Source of the DNA: Balneolaceae bacterium | Lineage (GTDB): Bacteria; Bacteroidota; Rhodothermia; Balneolales; Balneolaceae | Direction of reading: 5' to 3' | Assembly: GCA_017640605.1 (NCBI GenBank) | Contig: JAEPQH010000010.1 | Coordinates: forward strand, 1-64,000 | DNA length: 64,000 nucleotides | Shown: positions 26,437 to 34,256 of the stretch, in pieces | Layout: each line of letters starts with the position of its first letter | How positions within the stretch are numbered: position 1 is the stretch's first letter | The notes under the pieces: model-generated | The model's database searches: none | What the model was told of the DNA's origin: nothing | The model's input: only the letters and a program-made list of their open reading frames with translations | Position numbers and translations under genes: made by a program

Positions 26437-27175
26437 ACGCCTATTATTTTTGACTTTGCTTTGTTTTTCCACTGTTTCAGTTGTGGGGCAAACAGCTACC
26501 GAAGTTGTAACAAAAATGGATGAAAAGCTTCGTGGAGAATCATCTAAAGCAGAAATCACCATGACAATTGTGCGTCCTGATTGGGAGCGTTCTGTGTCGA
26601 TGAAAACATGGAGTAAAGGCTCAGAATATTCGCTAATCTATGTGGTAAGCCCGGCGCGCGATAAGGGTATTGCGTATTTGAAGCGAGATAATGAAATATG
26701 GAATTGGGTGCCTAACATCGGGCGTACGGTTAAGCTCCCTCCTTCTATGATGATGCAGTCTTGGATGGGTTCGGATTTCACCAACGATGACTTGGTACGA
26801 GAGTCTTCAGTGATTAAAGATTACGAGCATCGCTTTGGCACTGATACAACCATCGCCGGATTGGATAGCTACCAAATTATTCTTGATCCTAAGCCGGATG
26901 CACCGGTGGTTTGGGGACAGCTTAAGCTTTGGGTTACAAAAGATGAGTTTATACAGCTGCGCACAGAATTTTACGATGAAGACGGATACTTAATTAATGT
27001 AATGGAAGCCTCCGATATTCAGAATTTTGATGGACGATTACTCCCCGCAAAAATGACGATGACTCCTATAGAAGAGCCGGGTAATCAAACCATTCTAGAG
27101 TATAACTCTATGACATTTAATGAGTCGATTCGCGATAATTTTTTCTCCATACAAAATATGAAAAGAGTCAACTGA
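26423..27175 (+). CDS. LolA-like outer-membrane lipoprotein-sorting protein
   Basis: Periplasmic protein with a signal peptide ending SVVGQ. It then shows VVTKMDEKLRGESSKAEITMTIVRP, YVVSPARDKGIAYLKRDNEIWNWVPNIGRTVKLP, SWMGSDFTNDDLVRES, and GQLKLWVTKDEFIQLRTEFYDEDG. This is the uncharacterised LolA-like family often called outer-membrane lipoprotein-sorting protein, with the LolA half-barrel fold. It is not canonical LolA. Members sit beside exporters and may carry lipids or lipoproteins across the periplasm. Here it precedes two FtsX-type permeases, an ATPase and an outer-membrane protein, which supports a carrier role. Translationally coupled to TetR. Confidence 0.88.
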   Translation: MSLIKRLLFLTLLCFSTVSVVGQTATEVVTKMDEKLRGESSKAEITMTIVRPDWERSVSMKTWSKGSEYSLIYVVSPARDKGIAYLKRDNEIWNWVPNIGRTVKLPPSMMMQSWMGSDFTNDDLVRESSVIKDYEHRFGTDTTIAGLDSYQIILDPKPDAPVVWGQLKLWVTKDEFIQLRTEFYDEDGYLINVMEASDIQNFDGRLLPAKMTMTPIEEPGNQTILEYNSMTFNESIRDNFFSIQNMKRVN

Positions 27176-27197
27176 ACATGAAACAGTTTGCAGTAAA

Positions 27198-27207
27198 CAG
27201 TTATCAG
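27198..27207. repeat. Left inverted copy of the TGATAAC word
   Basis: CAGTTATCAG is the exact reverse complement of CTGATAACTG, which makes up the tandem tract at 27721-27755. The two face each other across the four-helix-bundle gene, like terminal repeats of a small inserted element. Confidence 0.5.
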
Positions 27208-27275
27208 GGATCAGTATCTGTGAAATGGTAATAATAGCTTTGAAATAAGTAGGAATTCGATGTGATCACATACCT

Positions 27276-27638
27276 TTATTCAGGTGGATTTATTCTAGTC
27301 TTTTTTAAGATTGTAAATAAGATCTTTGAGAGCTCGTCTGCATCGGCAAACAGACTTTCATATAATTTGCGATCAATATATCCGGTATCGTGTAACAGCG
27401 ACAACCAATATTTTGATTCTAGACTTTCTTTGTATGAAATCGAGAGCTTTGCAGAGAAATCCGCCATTGACACCCCTCCATTTGCTTCTGCAATATTCGC
27501 TCCAATACTTGTGCCTGAGCGTATTAACTGTCTTGACAACACAAATTCCCTTTTTTCCTCAGTCAGGAATTTAAACATGTTCACGATTCGAATTGCAAAA
27601 GCATATGCCTTCGTATATAAGTTATTATCTGGAATCAT
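27276..27638 (-). CDS. Four-helix-bundle protein (S23 / 23S rRNA intervening-sequence protein family)
   Basis: 120 residues, nearly all helical: LYTKAYAFAIRIVNMFKFL, EKREFVLSRQLIRSGTSIGANIAEANGG, FSAKLSISYKESLESKYWLSLLHDTGYI, LYESLFADADELSKILFTILKKT. The R-Q-L-x-R-x-x-x-S-I-x-x-N-I-x-E-x-x-G and K-E-x-x-E-x-x-Y-W-L motifs are diagnostic. The family was first seen inside intervening sequences of 23S rRNA; many copies, as here, stand alone. Function unknown. It is reversed and placed between the LolA-like gene and the first ABC permease, flanked by facing TGATAAC repeats, so it looks inserted into an existing operon. Confidence 0.92.
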   Translation of the reverse strand: MIPDNNLYTKAYAFAIRIVNMFKFLTEEKREFVLSRQLIRSGTSIGANIAEANGGVSMADFSAKLSISYKESLESKYWLSLLHDTGYIDRKLYESLFADADELSKILFTILKKTRINPPE

Positions 27639-27720
27639 AGCAATATCATTTTATTCATATTTATCCCATAAGACCTGTCAAAACAGAACTCCTTACAAAA
27701 ACTCAAAAATAATTGTTAAC

Positions 27721-27755
27721 TGATAACTGATAACTGATAACTGATAACTGATAAC
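27721..27755. repeat. Five perfect tandem copies of heptamer TGATAAC
   Basis: The heptamer repeats five times without error, preceded by GTTAAC and followed by TGAAAAATG, where ATG is the start of the first permease. It therefore occupies the translation-initiation region of that gene. The array carries a stop codon every copy in one frame. The copy number may vary by slippage and so could change permease expression. Confidence 0.9.
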
Positions 27756-27761
27756 TGAAAA

Positions 27762-28982
27762 ATGTTCCTTTTAAAGCTTGCATGGCGCAATATTTGGCGA
27801 AATCGCAGACGCACATTTATAACAATGGCGTCGATTGTGATGGCTGTGGTATTATCTTCGGTTATGAGTTCGATGCAGCAGGGGCAATACGATCAAATGA
27901 TCGAAAACTCAGTGGGTTCATTTTCTGGTCATATTCAAATTCAGGCTCCCGACTATTTTGAAGAACCAATGCTCGATCACAGCCTTGAAATAAATGAGGC
28001 ATTGCTTTCAACCATCACCGAAACACCAAATGTAAGGGCAGTAATACCTAGAATTGATTCTTATGGTTTAGCCGGTGGAATTGAGAAAACACGTCCTGCT
28101 TTGGTAGTTGGGATCGATTGGGAACAAGAAAAAGCGTTGAGTAAGCCCCATGAGAAAATAACCTCGGGCCGATACTTTAATTCGAATTCCGAAAATTCAA
28201 CAATAATTAGTGAAGGCTTAGCAGATTATCTTGAACTAAGTGTAGGGGATTCTTTGGTACTGCTAAGCAGTGGGTATCGTGGAGTAACTGCTGCTGATCT
28301 TATTCCAATTGTTGGTATCGCAAAGTTTGGTATTCCGGAGATGAATAAATCCCTCGTCTACCTTCCACTTAATACTGCTCAACAATTTTATGGTGCCACC
28401 GGTCGCGTAACGGCAATAGCGATTTTAAGTGAACAATCGAAAAAAACGGAGGAATTAACAGAAACACTTTCAAGTGCTTTGGGCAACGATTATCGGGTTT
28501 ATGATTGGCCAACATTGATGCCCGAATTGGTCCAAGCAATTCAAGCAGATCGTGGCAGTGGCTATATCATTCTACTGGTTCTGTATATGGTAGTTGGATT
28601 CGGGATTTTCGGAACCATTCTGATGATGACGGCTGAGCGTAAATTTGAGTTCGGTGTATTAATAGCTATTGGTACACCAAAGTGGAGCATCAGCCGAATG
28701 TTGATGATTGAAATGTTCATCATTACAACACTTGCTTCAATGGTCGGTATTCTGTTAAGCATTCCGGTTATTTACTACTTTAATACCAACCCAATGGAAT
28801 TTACCGGGCAGGCAGCTGCTGCAATCGCAGATTATGGTATGGAACCATTTATTCGCTTTTCTACCGAGCCTGTAATTCTGTTTATTCAAGCCGCAATTAT
28901 CGGCGCAATCAGTCTTGTAATCAGTATTTACCCACTTATTCACACCAAAAACTTAGAACCGGTGGAGGCTATGCGCGCATGA
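27762..28982 (+). CDS. ABC transporter permease, FtsX/LolC-E type (first)
   Basis: 406 residues with the MacB/LolE plan. One N-terminal membrane helix follows the WRNIWRNRRRTF motif. A periplasmic core domain spans about residues 45-265. Three C-terminal helices follow (IILLVLYMVVGFGIFGTILMM, MFIITTLASMVGILLSIPVI, VILFIQAAIIGAISLVISIYP), and the ending NLEPVEAMRA is typical. The family moves lipoproteins, lipids or drugs from the inner membrane outer leaflet by mechanotransmission. It pairs with the next permease (4-bp ATGA overlap) and with the ATPase. The heptamer array lies just before the ATG. Confidence 0.93.
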   Translation: MFLLKLAWRNIWRNRRRTFITMASIVMAVVLSSVMSSMQQGQYDQMIENSVGSFSGHIQIQAPDYFEEPMLDHSLEINEALLSTITETPNVRAVIPRIDSYGLAGGIEKTRPALVVGIDWEQEKALSKPHEKITSGRYFNSNSENSTIISEGLADYLELSVGDSLVLLSSGYRGVTAADLIPIVGIAKFGIPEMNKSLVYLPLNTAQQFYGATGRVTAIAILSEQSKKTEELTETLSSALGNDYRVYDWPTLMPELVQAIQADRGSGYIILLVLYMVVGFGIFGTILMMTAERKFEFGVLIAIGTPKWSISRMLMIEMFIITTLASMVGILLSIPVIYYFNTNPMEFTGQAAAAIADYGMEPFIRFSTEPVILFIQAAIIGAISLVISIYPLIHTKNLEPVEAMRA

Positions 28983-30205
28983 TGAATATTCTTCCAATTG
29001 TATCGCTTAGCTGGAAAAATATCTGGCGAAATAAAACCCGAAGCTTAGTAGTAATTATTGCGGTGATTTTAGGCACCGGAGCCGGAGTATTTATGTCTGC
29101 GTTTATGTATGGAATGAGTATGCAATTTGTGAAAAGTGAACTCCAAAATTTTACTTCTCACATCCAAATTCACACAAAGGAATACAAAGATGAAGTACTC
29201 CCGAGTAAATTCATTCCCAACGCTCATCAATTAGTAAATGAACTAAGTTCATTGCCTTTTGTTGAAGAGATCACTGCCCGCACCGTAATCAGTGGTCTTG
29301 CCTCAACCAGTTCCAGTAGCTTTGGAGTTACCATAAACGGGATTAATATCGAATCGGAAAACACTGTTACCGAATTGCACACTCATATCATTGAAGGTGA
29401 TTTTCTGGAAAGCAAACGAGCCAATAGTATTGTTGTGGGCAATAAACTTGCACAGCGACTAAGTTTGGACATTCGTAGTAAAGTGGTAATCAATTTTCAG
29501 GATGTGGAAGGCAACCTCACCGCAGCCGCTTTTAGAGTTACCGGTGTGTTCAAATCACCTAATTCCGGTTTTGATGAAACCAACGTTTTCGTAAAACAAA
29601 CGCATCTTAATGCTCTTCTTAATGCGGATGAAATCAGCCATGAAATCGCATTTTTGGTTAACGATTTCAAAATGGCCGATGCTTACCGCAACTCACTCAA
29701 TCTCGACTCCGGTTTAGTGGCAGAAAGCTGGGGCGATATTGCCCCTTCGCTAAGGTATATGGACTCGATGGTAGGAACCATGTTATACATCGTGATGGCA
29801 ATTATTCTGATTGCACTTACTTTTGGGATTATCAATACCATGTTAATGGCTGTACTGGAACGTCAGCAGGAACTAGGCATGCTTATGGCTGTGGGCGTTA
29901 ACAAGATGAAAACTTTCAGCATGATTTTGATCGAAACCTTTATGCTTGCGATAGTTGGAGCGCCAATTGGCATGCTAACGGCTTGGCTGGGCATTCAAAT
30001 TTTGAGCGATACAGGAATTAATGTAAGTGCTTGGGGACAAGGATTTGAAGCCTATGGAATAGGAACTATTATTTACCCCGAGTTGCAGCCGGAATATTAT
30101 GTTAATGTGGGGTTACTCATTTTCATAACAACACTTATCGCTGCTTTGTATCCATCTTATAAAGCTTTGAAACTCAATCCTGTGGAGGCGATTCGAAAAA
30201 TCTGA
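28979..30205 (+). CDS. ABC transporter permease, FtsX/LolC-E type (second)
   Basis: 408 residues with the same plan as the preceding gene: SWKNIWRNKTRSL followed by one membrane helix, a periplasmic domain, three helices at the C-terminus and the ending KLNPVEAIRKI. The two differ enough in the periplasmic core to act as a heterodimer like LolC and LolE. The start overlaps the previous stop. Six bases separate it from the ATPase gene. Not called LolC/LolE because canonical Lol function cannot be shown. Confidence 0.93.
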   Translation: MMNILPIVSLSWKNIWRNKTRSLVVIIAVILGTGAGVFMSAFMYGMSMQFVKSELQNFTSHIQIHTKEYKDEVLPSKFIPNAHQLVNELSSLPFVEEITARTVISGLASTSSSSFGVTINGINIESENTVTELHTHIIEGDFLESKRANSIVVGNKLAQRLSLDIRSKVVINFQDVEGNLTAAAFRVTGVFKSPNSGFDETNVFVKQTHLNALLNADEISHEIAFLVNDFKMADAYRNSLNLDSGLVAESWGDIAPSLRYMDSMVGTMLYIVMAIILIALTFGIINTMLMAVLERQQELGMLMAVGVNKMKTFSMILIETFMLAIVGAPIGMLTAWLGIQILSDTGINVSAWGQGFEAYGIGTIIYPELQPEYYVNVGLLIFITTLIAALYPSYKALKLNPVEAIRKI

Positions 30206-30210
30206 AAGCT

Positions 30211-30894
30211 ATGGCAGTAATACACGTTCGGGACATCACAAAAATATACAATAAAGATAAAGTGCCGGTGCATGCATTAAACGGTATCGATCTGGAAATC
30301 CAAAAGGGAGAATTTTCGGCCATAGTTGGTCCGTCGGGTTCCGGTAAAACTACCTTATTGAATATTATAGGAGGATTGGATGAACCTAGTTCAGGCAAAG
30401 TGTTTATTGAGGGAACAGATATGTTCGCGTTAAAAGAACGCAAACTAATCGATTTCAGATTGCATCATATTGGCTTTGTTTTTCAGGCATATAATTTAAT
30501 TCCTGTTCTCACTGCTTTAGAAAATGTGAGCTTCATTTTGCAAATGCAGGGCTTGCCAACCAAAGAATGCAGAAAACGTGGCACAGAGTTACTGCATCAA
30601 GTTGGGCTTGAGGATAAAATTCACAAACGTCCGTCAGAACTTTCGGGTGGACAGCAACAACGGGTTGCAGTGGCGCGGGCACTTGCATCTAAACCAACAT
30701 TTGTACTCGCCGACGAACCTACGGCTAACCTCGACTCAAAATCAGCAACCGATCTTCTTAATCTCATGCTGAAGTTAAACGAAACCGAGCAAACCACTTT
30801 TATCTTCTCAACTCATGACCAACGCGTGGTAGAACGCGCAAAACGAGTACTTACTTTAGTTGATGGTGTAATAGATAGCGACGAACAGAAGTAA
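30211..30894 (+). CDS. ABC transporter ATPase, LolD/MacB type
   Basis: 227-residue ATP-binding subunit. Walker A GPSGSGKTT is at 40-48, Q-loop FVFQAYNLIPVLTALENV, signature LSGGQQQRVAVARAL, Walker B FVLADEPTANLDSKS, and the H-loop FSTHDQRV. The layout is that of the LolD/MacB/o228 family that pairs with FtsX-type permeases, two of which lie directly upstream. The next gene starts at the base after its stop codon. Confidence 0.96.
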   Translation: MAVIHVRDITKIYNKDKVPVHALNGIDLEIQKGEFSAIVGPSGSGKTTLLNIIGGLDEPSSGKVFIEGTDMFALKERKLIDFRLHHIGFVFQAYNLIPVLTALENVSFILQMQGLPTKECRKRGTELLHQVGLEDKIHKRPSELSGGQQQRVAVARALASKPTFVLADEPTANLDSKSATDLLNLMLKLNETEQTTFIFSTHDQRVVERAKRVLTLVDGVIDSDEQK

Positions 30895-32091
30895 ATGAAC
30901 TTTCTGTTTTCATATCGAAGCGATTCAACCAGTAAAAGAAGCAAGATTCTGCCAACCTTTCTTTGGGCACTGATTATCACTGTAATTTTTGGAGTAGAAA
31001 TTTCAGCTCAAGCATTACAATTTCGTGGATATGTAAAAGAGCTAGGAAGCCTTGCATTCAGCAACGATCTTGGCACTGTAAATTACGATAATATTGTGCA
31101 TAACCGCTTAGAAACAGTTTGGGACGCTAACGACAACTTCGAGCTTAAACTCGACCTGCGCAATCGATTAATCAGTGGAAATTCGGTTTCTAGTACTCCT
31201 TTATATGCAGATTTTTTGGATGACGATCCCGGATTTTTGGATATGAGTTGGATTCTTTTGGAATCAGATGCTCACGTGCTTCACTCCACCATCGATCGTG
31301 CACAGCTTACGTATTTCAACGGTCCATTTGAGGCAACACTTGGCCGACAACGTATAAACTGGGGCCAAACTTTTGTATGGAGTCCCAACGATTTGTTCAA
31401 TGCGTATGCATACCTCGATTTTGATTATGAAGAACGTCCCGGTACGGATGCTTTTTCTGCCGAATATGCCTGGGGGTTCGCTTCCAGTGTAAACCTTGGG
31501 TATCGTTTTGGAGATTCCCTGAACGAATCGGTAATTGCTGTAATGTATCGTGATAATTTTGCCGAGTATGATATCCAGTTACTGGCGGGGTCGCATTTCG
31601 ATGAGTGGATGGTTGGCGCCGGATGGTCGGGCTACTTCCGTGATGCCGGATTCAAAGGTGAAATTTCTTATTTCCAGCCTAAATCTTCTTCATCCACCGA
31701 AAAAAATATCGTTACAGCCAGTATGGGTTTTGATTATATGTTGCCTAACGCAGTGTATATAAGCGGTGAATTCCTCTATAATGGTGGGTTTGAAAGCGCT
31801 GGAAATACATTGGCTCAAATTTCTCAGCCTCCTTCGGCCGATAATCTATTCATTGCAAAAACTGGATTTTATCTTAACGGTTCTTTCTCTGCCTCGCCCC
31901 TTACTACAATCAGCTTAAGCACTCTCGGTAGTTTTGATGAATCTGTTTTTATTCTCATTCCACAAGTGAGTTATTCGATCTCAGAAAACACCGATCTTTT
32001 ATTCTTATCTCAACTTTTACGAGGTGATGGCCTAACCGCATTTACCAATACTCCAAATTTGTTGTTTTTTAGAGTAAAGTGGTCGTTTTGA
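30895..32091 (+). CDS. Outer-membrane beta-barrel protein of the ABC cluster
   Basis: 398 residues. A long N-region precedes a hydrophobic segment (FLWALIITVIFGVEISAQA) used as signal peptide. The mature protein shows alternating strands (LQFRGYVKELGSLAF, FELKLDLRNRLIS, AQLTYFNGPFEATLGRQRINWGQTFVWSPNDLFN) and ends in Phe (LLFFRVKWSF), as barrels recognised by the BAM complex do. The ATLGRQRINWG motif resembles DUF1302-type porin-like proteins that accompany lipid exporters. Placed right after the ATPase, it probably forms the outer-membrane end of the export route. Substrate unknown. Confidence 0.83.
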   Translation: MNFLFSYRSDSTSKRSKILPTFLWALIITVIFGVEISAQALQFRGYVKELGSLAFSNDLGTVNYDNIVHNRLETVWDANDNFELKLDLRNRLISGNSVSSTPLYADFLDDDPGFLDMSWILLESDAHVLHSTIDRAQLTYFNGPFEATLGRQRINWGQTFVWSPNDLFNAYAYLDFDYEERPGTDAFSAEYAWGFASSVNLGYRFGDSLNESVIAVMYRDNFAEYDIQLLAGSHFDEWMVGAGWSGYFRDAGFKGEISYFQPKSSSSTEKNIVTASMGFDYMLPNAVYISGEFLYNGGFESAGNTLAQISQPPSADNLFIAKTGFYLNGSFSASPLTTISLSTLGSFDESVFILIPQVSYSISENTDLLFLSQLLRGDGLTAFTNTPNLLFFRVKWSF

Positions 32092-32148
32092 AGCCCTTTT
32101 TTTCGGATATTTAATTCTCACTCAAAAACCCATTCTTTACACGGCTAT

Positions 32149-32865
32149 ATGCAAATCATTCCAGCCATCGATCTATATAACGGAAAGTGCGTTCGTCTTC
32201 ATAAAGGTGATTACGATGCAGTTACAGTGTATAATGAATCACCCATCGAACAAGCTCAGATTTTTCATGATGCAGGTTTCGATCATATCCACATAGTTGA
32301 TTTAAACGGCGCAAAGGAAGGGCGTTTCGTTAATCTTCCGCATATCACTCAAATCATCAACGAGCTGGGAATTTCGGTACAAACCGGGGGTGGAATCCGA
32401 ACGTATGAAAACTGCGAATATCTGCTCCGCGAAGGTATTTCTAAAGTGATTTGCAGTTCGATGGCCGTGAGAAATGAAGAGGAATGGATCAAACTTCTGC
32501 GAAATCACCCTGAAAAAAGCATTTTAGGGATGGATTTAAAGGACGGAAAAATCGCCTATGCTGGTTGGCTGGAAACCGCTGCTGAAAGTGTCGATTCTTT
32601 TGTTAATAGAATGCTCGAAGAAGGACTACAAGAGATTCTTTGCACGGATATTTCTAAAGATGGAACACTGGCAGGACCTAATCAAGAGTTGTACGAAGAG
32701 CTGAAAGCTAAATTTCCGACCATCCGATTGATAGCATCAGGTGGCGTATCCAACATCGACGACCTAAAGCGACTTTCCGCTGCTAACATTGACGCGGTTG
32801 TTGTTGGAAAAGCTTATTACGAAGGGCGCATCAGTTTAAAAGAAATGTACGCCCTTAGTTTCTAG
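32149..32865 (+). CDS. hisA: Phosphoribosylformimino-5-aminoimidazole carboxamide ribotide isomerase
   Basis: TIM-barrel isomerase of histidine synthesis. Strand 1 IIPAIDLYNGKCVRL with the catalytic Asp, IHIVDLNGAKEG, VQTGGGIRTYENCEYLL, ILGMDLKDGKIAYAGW, CTDISKDGTLAGPN (second catalytic Asp) and LIASGGVSNIDDL are all present. Length of 238 is normal. It is cut off from hisH by the 6-kb TetR/ABC cluster, and hisF and hisIE, which usually follow, are absent. Confidence 0.97.
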   Translation: MQIIPAIDLYNGKCVRLHKGDYDAVTVYNESPIEQAQIFHDAGFDHIHIVDLNGAKEGRFVNLPHITQIINELGISVQTGGGIRTYENCEYLLREGISKVICSSMAVRNEEEWIKLLRNHPEKSILGMDLKDGKIAYAGWLETAAESVDSFVNRMLEEGLQEILCTDISKDGTLAGPNQELYEELKAKFPTIRLIASGGVSNIDDLKRLSAANIDAVVVGKAYYEGRISLKEMYALSF

Positions 32866-32867
32866 CC

Positions 32868-34103
32868 TCATTCTGCAACGGGATTACCAATCTTGCCGAT
32901 AAACAGAATCGCTCCGGTTTCTTTCTCACGTAGTAACAGTAAATATGGCTCGTCATAAATTATAGTAGGCCATGATTCACCTACCGATTCAACACCAACA
33001 GTTACAGCCGTAACAGCAGCAGCTTCTGTCCCTTCCTCATTCATTTTCAGAAAGGTTTTTTGTAATACACTCGAAACGTACAAGTTATTGATATCTGAGA
33101 ATAAGTTGCTCAGATCCGCTGATCCTTCGTTAAATAAATCAAATATTCCCAACGCTTGTAAATCGGAAATAAGTTGGCGTTTGTATTCGAGGGTTATTTT
33201 CGGAATAAGATATCTCACTTGTCCCACATTCAGATCAGAAATCCAAGCTTCAAGCTGTGTTGCATTCAATTCTGACTGAATCATTTCATCGACCGACGAA
33301 TAGTTTGCTCCAGGCTTAATAAAGAGTGCGCTAAATTTGTCGTTCCCGTATGGTAATTCGACCATTTCCACTTCATCGTTGATAAGATAACCCACTTCAG
33401 CATTTTGGTTCATCATTTCAACCATTACCGTATTGTTTTCATCCACATAAAACTCTCTATCTCCGGTAAATTCGGGATCAAATTCATATTTCCACGGTCC
33501 ATTGAAATACACCGCGTTAATGAGATACATCACATCATTCTCTCCTATCTTCTCAATGATTTTTTTGATCCGATCGTTAGTTTTATCGGCCACCCAACCA
33601 TTGATTCGCTCCAAAGTTTTGGGATTATTAAAATCCAAACTTGCAGTTTCGGCCTCGAAGTATTCTTCAACCGTATTAAAAAACTCGGGGTTTACTTCAA
33701 ATCCTTGTTTCGACCACACCGAGTTGGCAATGGCCATCTCCACTTTTTCATCGGCATGCTCTAGTTCGTACTTCAAAGCCTGATAGCCTTTGTTTATTTC
33801 CTCTGTGGATAAATCTTCAAATCCTAACGCCTCTTGCATCTCCGCATAGGTATTACCAGCGGCTCCATTCATCGTCATACCCAATGCCATTGACGCACTG
33901 AGTGGAGAAATGAAGATATTCTCAGCCAATGAATCACCTTCGTGCACTGCTGAAAACAGATCCAGACTAAAGTTTTGATCAGCCTTTAATAATTTGGTTT
34001 TGGCTTTTTGAGCTTCTTCATCAAACTGTGGAACATTGGTGGTATCGCAGGCAAATTGTGCAGCACCCAATACAAATAGAACTAAGAATGTTAATCGGTT
34101 CAT
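32868..34103 (-). CDS. Serpin-family protease inhibitor, exported
   Basis: A 411-residue serpin. The N-terminus is a signal peptide with Cys at residue 19 (QFAC); the lipobox is weak, so lipidation is uncertain. Family landmarks are ENIFISPLSASMALGMTMNGAAGNTYAEMQ, YLINAVYFNGPWKYEF and the C-terminal EPYLLLLREKETGAILFIGKIGNP. The hinge of the reactive loop, EEGTEAAAVTA (356-366), has the small residues needed for loop insertion, so it should be inhibitory. With the usual 17-residue spacing the P1-P1' bond is Glu372-Ser373, which would point to glutamate-specific proteases. Convergent with hisA, divergent from pgpH. Confidence 0.93.
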   Translation of the reverse strand: MNRLTFLVLFVLGAAQFACDTTNVPQFDEEAQKAKTKLLKADQNFSLDLFSAVHEGDSLAENIFISPLSASMALGMTMNGAAGNTYAEMQEALGFEDLSTEEINKGYQALKYELEHADEKVEMAIANSVWSKQGFEVNPEFFNTVEEYFEAETASLDFNNPKTLERINGWVADKTNDRIKKIIEKIGENDVMYLINAVYFNGPWKYEFDPEFTGDREFYVDENNTVMVEMMNQNAEVGYLINDEVEMVELPYGNDKFSALFIKPGANYSSVDEMIQSELNATQLEAWISDLNVGQVRYLIPKITLEYKRQLISDLQALGIFDLFNEGSADLSNLFSDINNLYVSSVLQKTFLKMNEEGTEAAAVTAVTVGVESVGESWPTIIYDEPYLLLLREKETGAILFIGKIGNPVAE

Positions 34104-34187
34104 GATGATGTGTTTTTGTTCGATCGGAAACTAAATCAATGCAAAGAAAATAAAGATCACATGAATTGACTACATCAATATTATTTT

Positions 34188-34212
34188 ATCGGTAACTTTG
34201 ATCTTTACCGAT
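34188..34212. promoter_or_regulatory. Inverted repeat over a candidate -7 box upstream of pgpH
   Basis: ATCGGTAA and TTACCGAT are exact complements separated by 9 bases. Inside lies TAACTTTG at 34193-34200, an exact match to the Bacteroidota -7 consensus. A repressor bound here would block the promoter. The pgpH start lies 44 bases further on. Confidence 0.45.
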
Positions 34213-34256
34213 TGCTAAGTAACCTTAGCCTCTAAATTTTAACTGCACAATCCCGC

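Noticed and set aside
27262-27723. 153-codon plus-strand open frame across the S23 gene
   Set aside because: It is the complement of a well-supported four-helix-bundle gene and shows no family motif.
27721-27755. Tandem heptamers as a CRISPR array
   Set aside because: Units are 7 bases with no spacers and no cas genes nearby; it is a simple tandem repeat.
27762-30894. Naming the ABC genes lolC, lolE and lolD
   Set aside because: They belong to the same superfamily, but MacB-like and other lipid exporters share all visible motifs and no LolB or standard LolA is present here.
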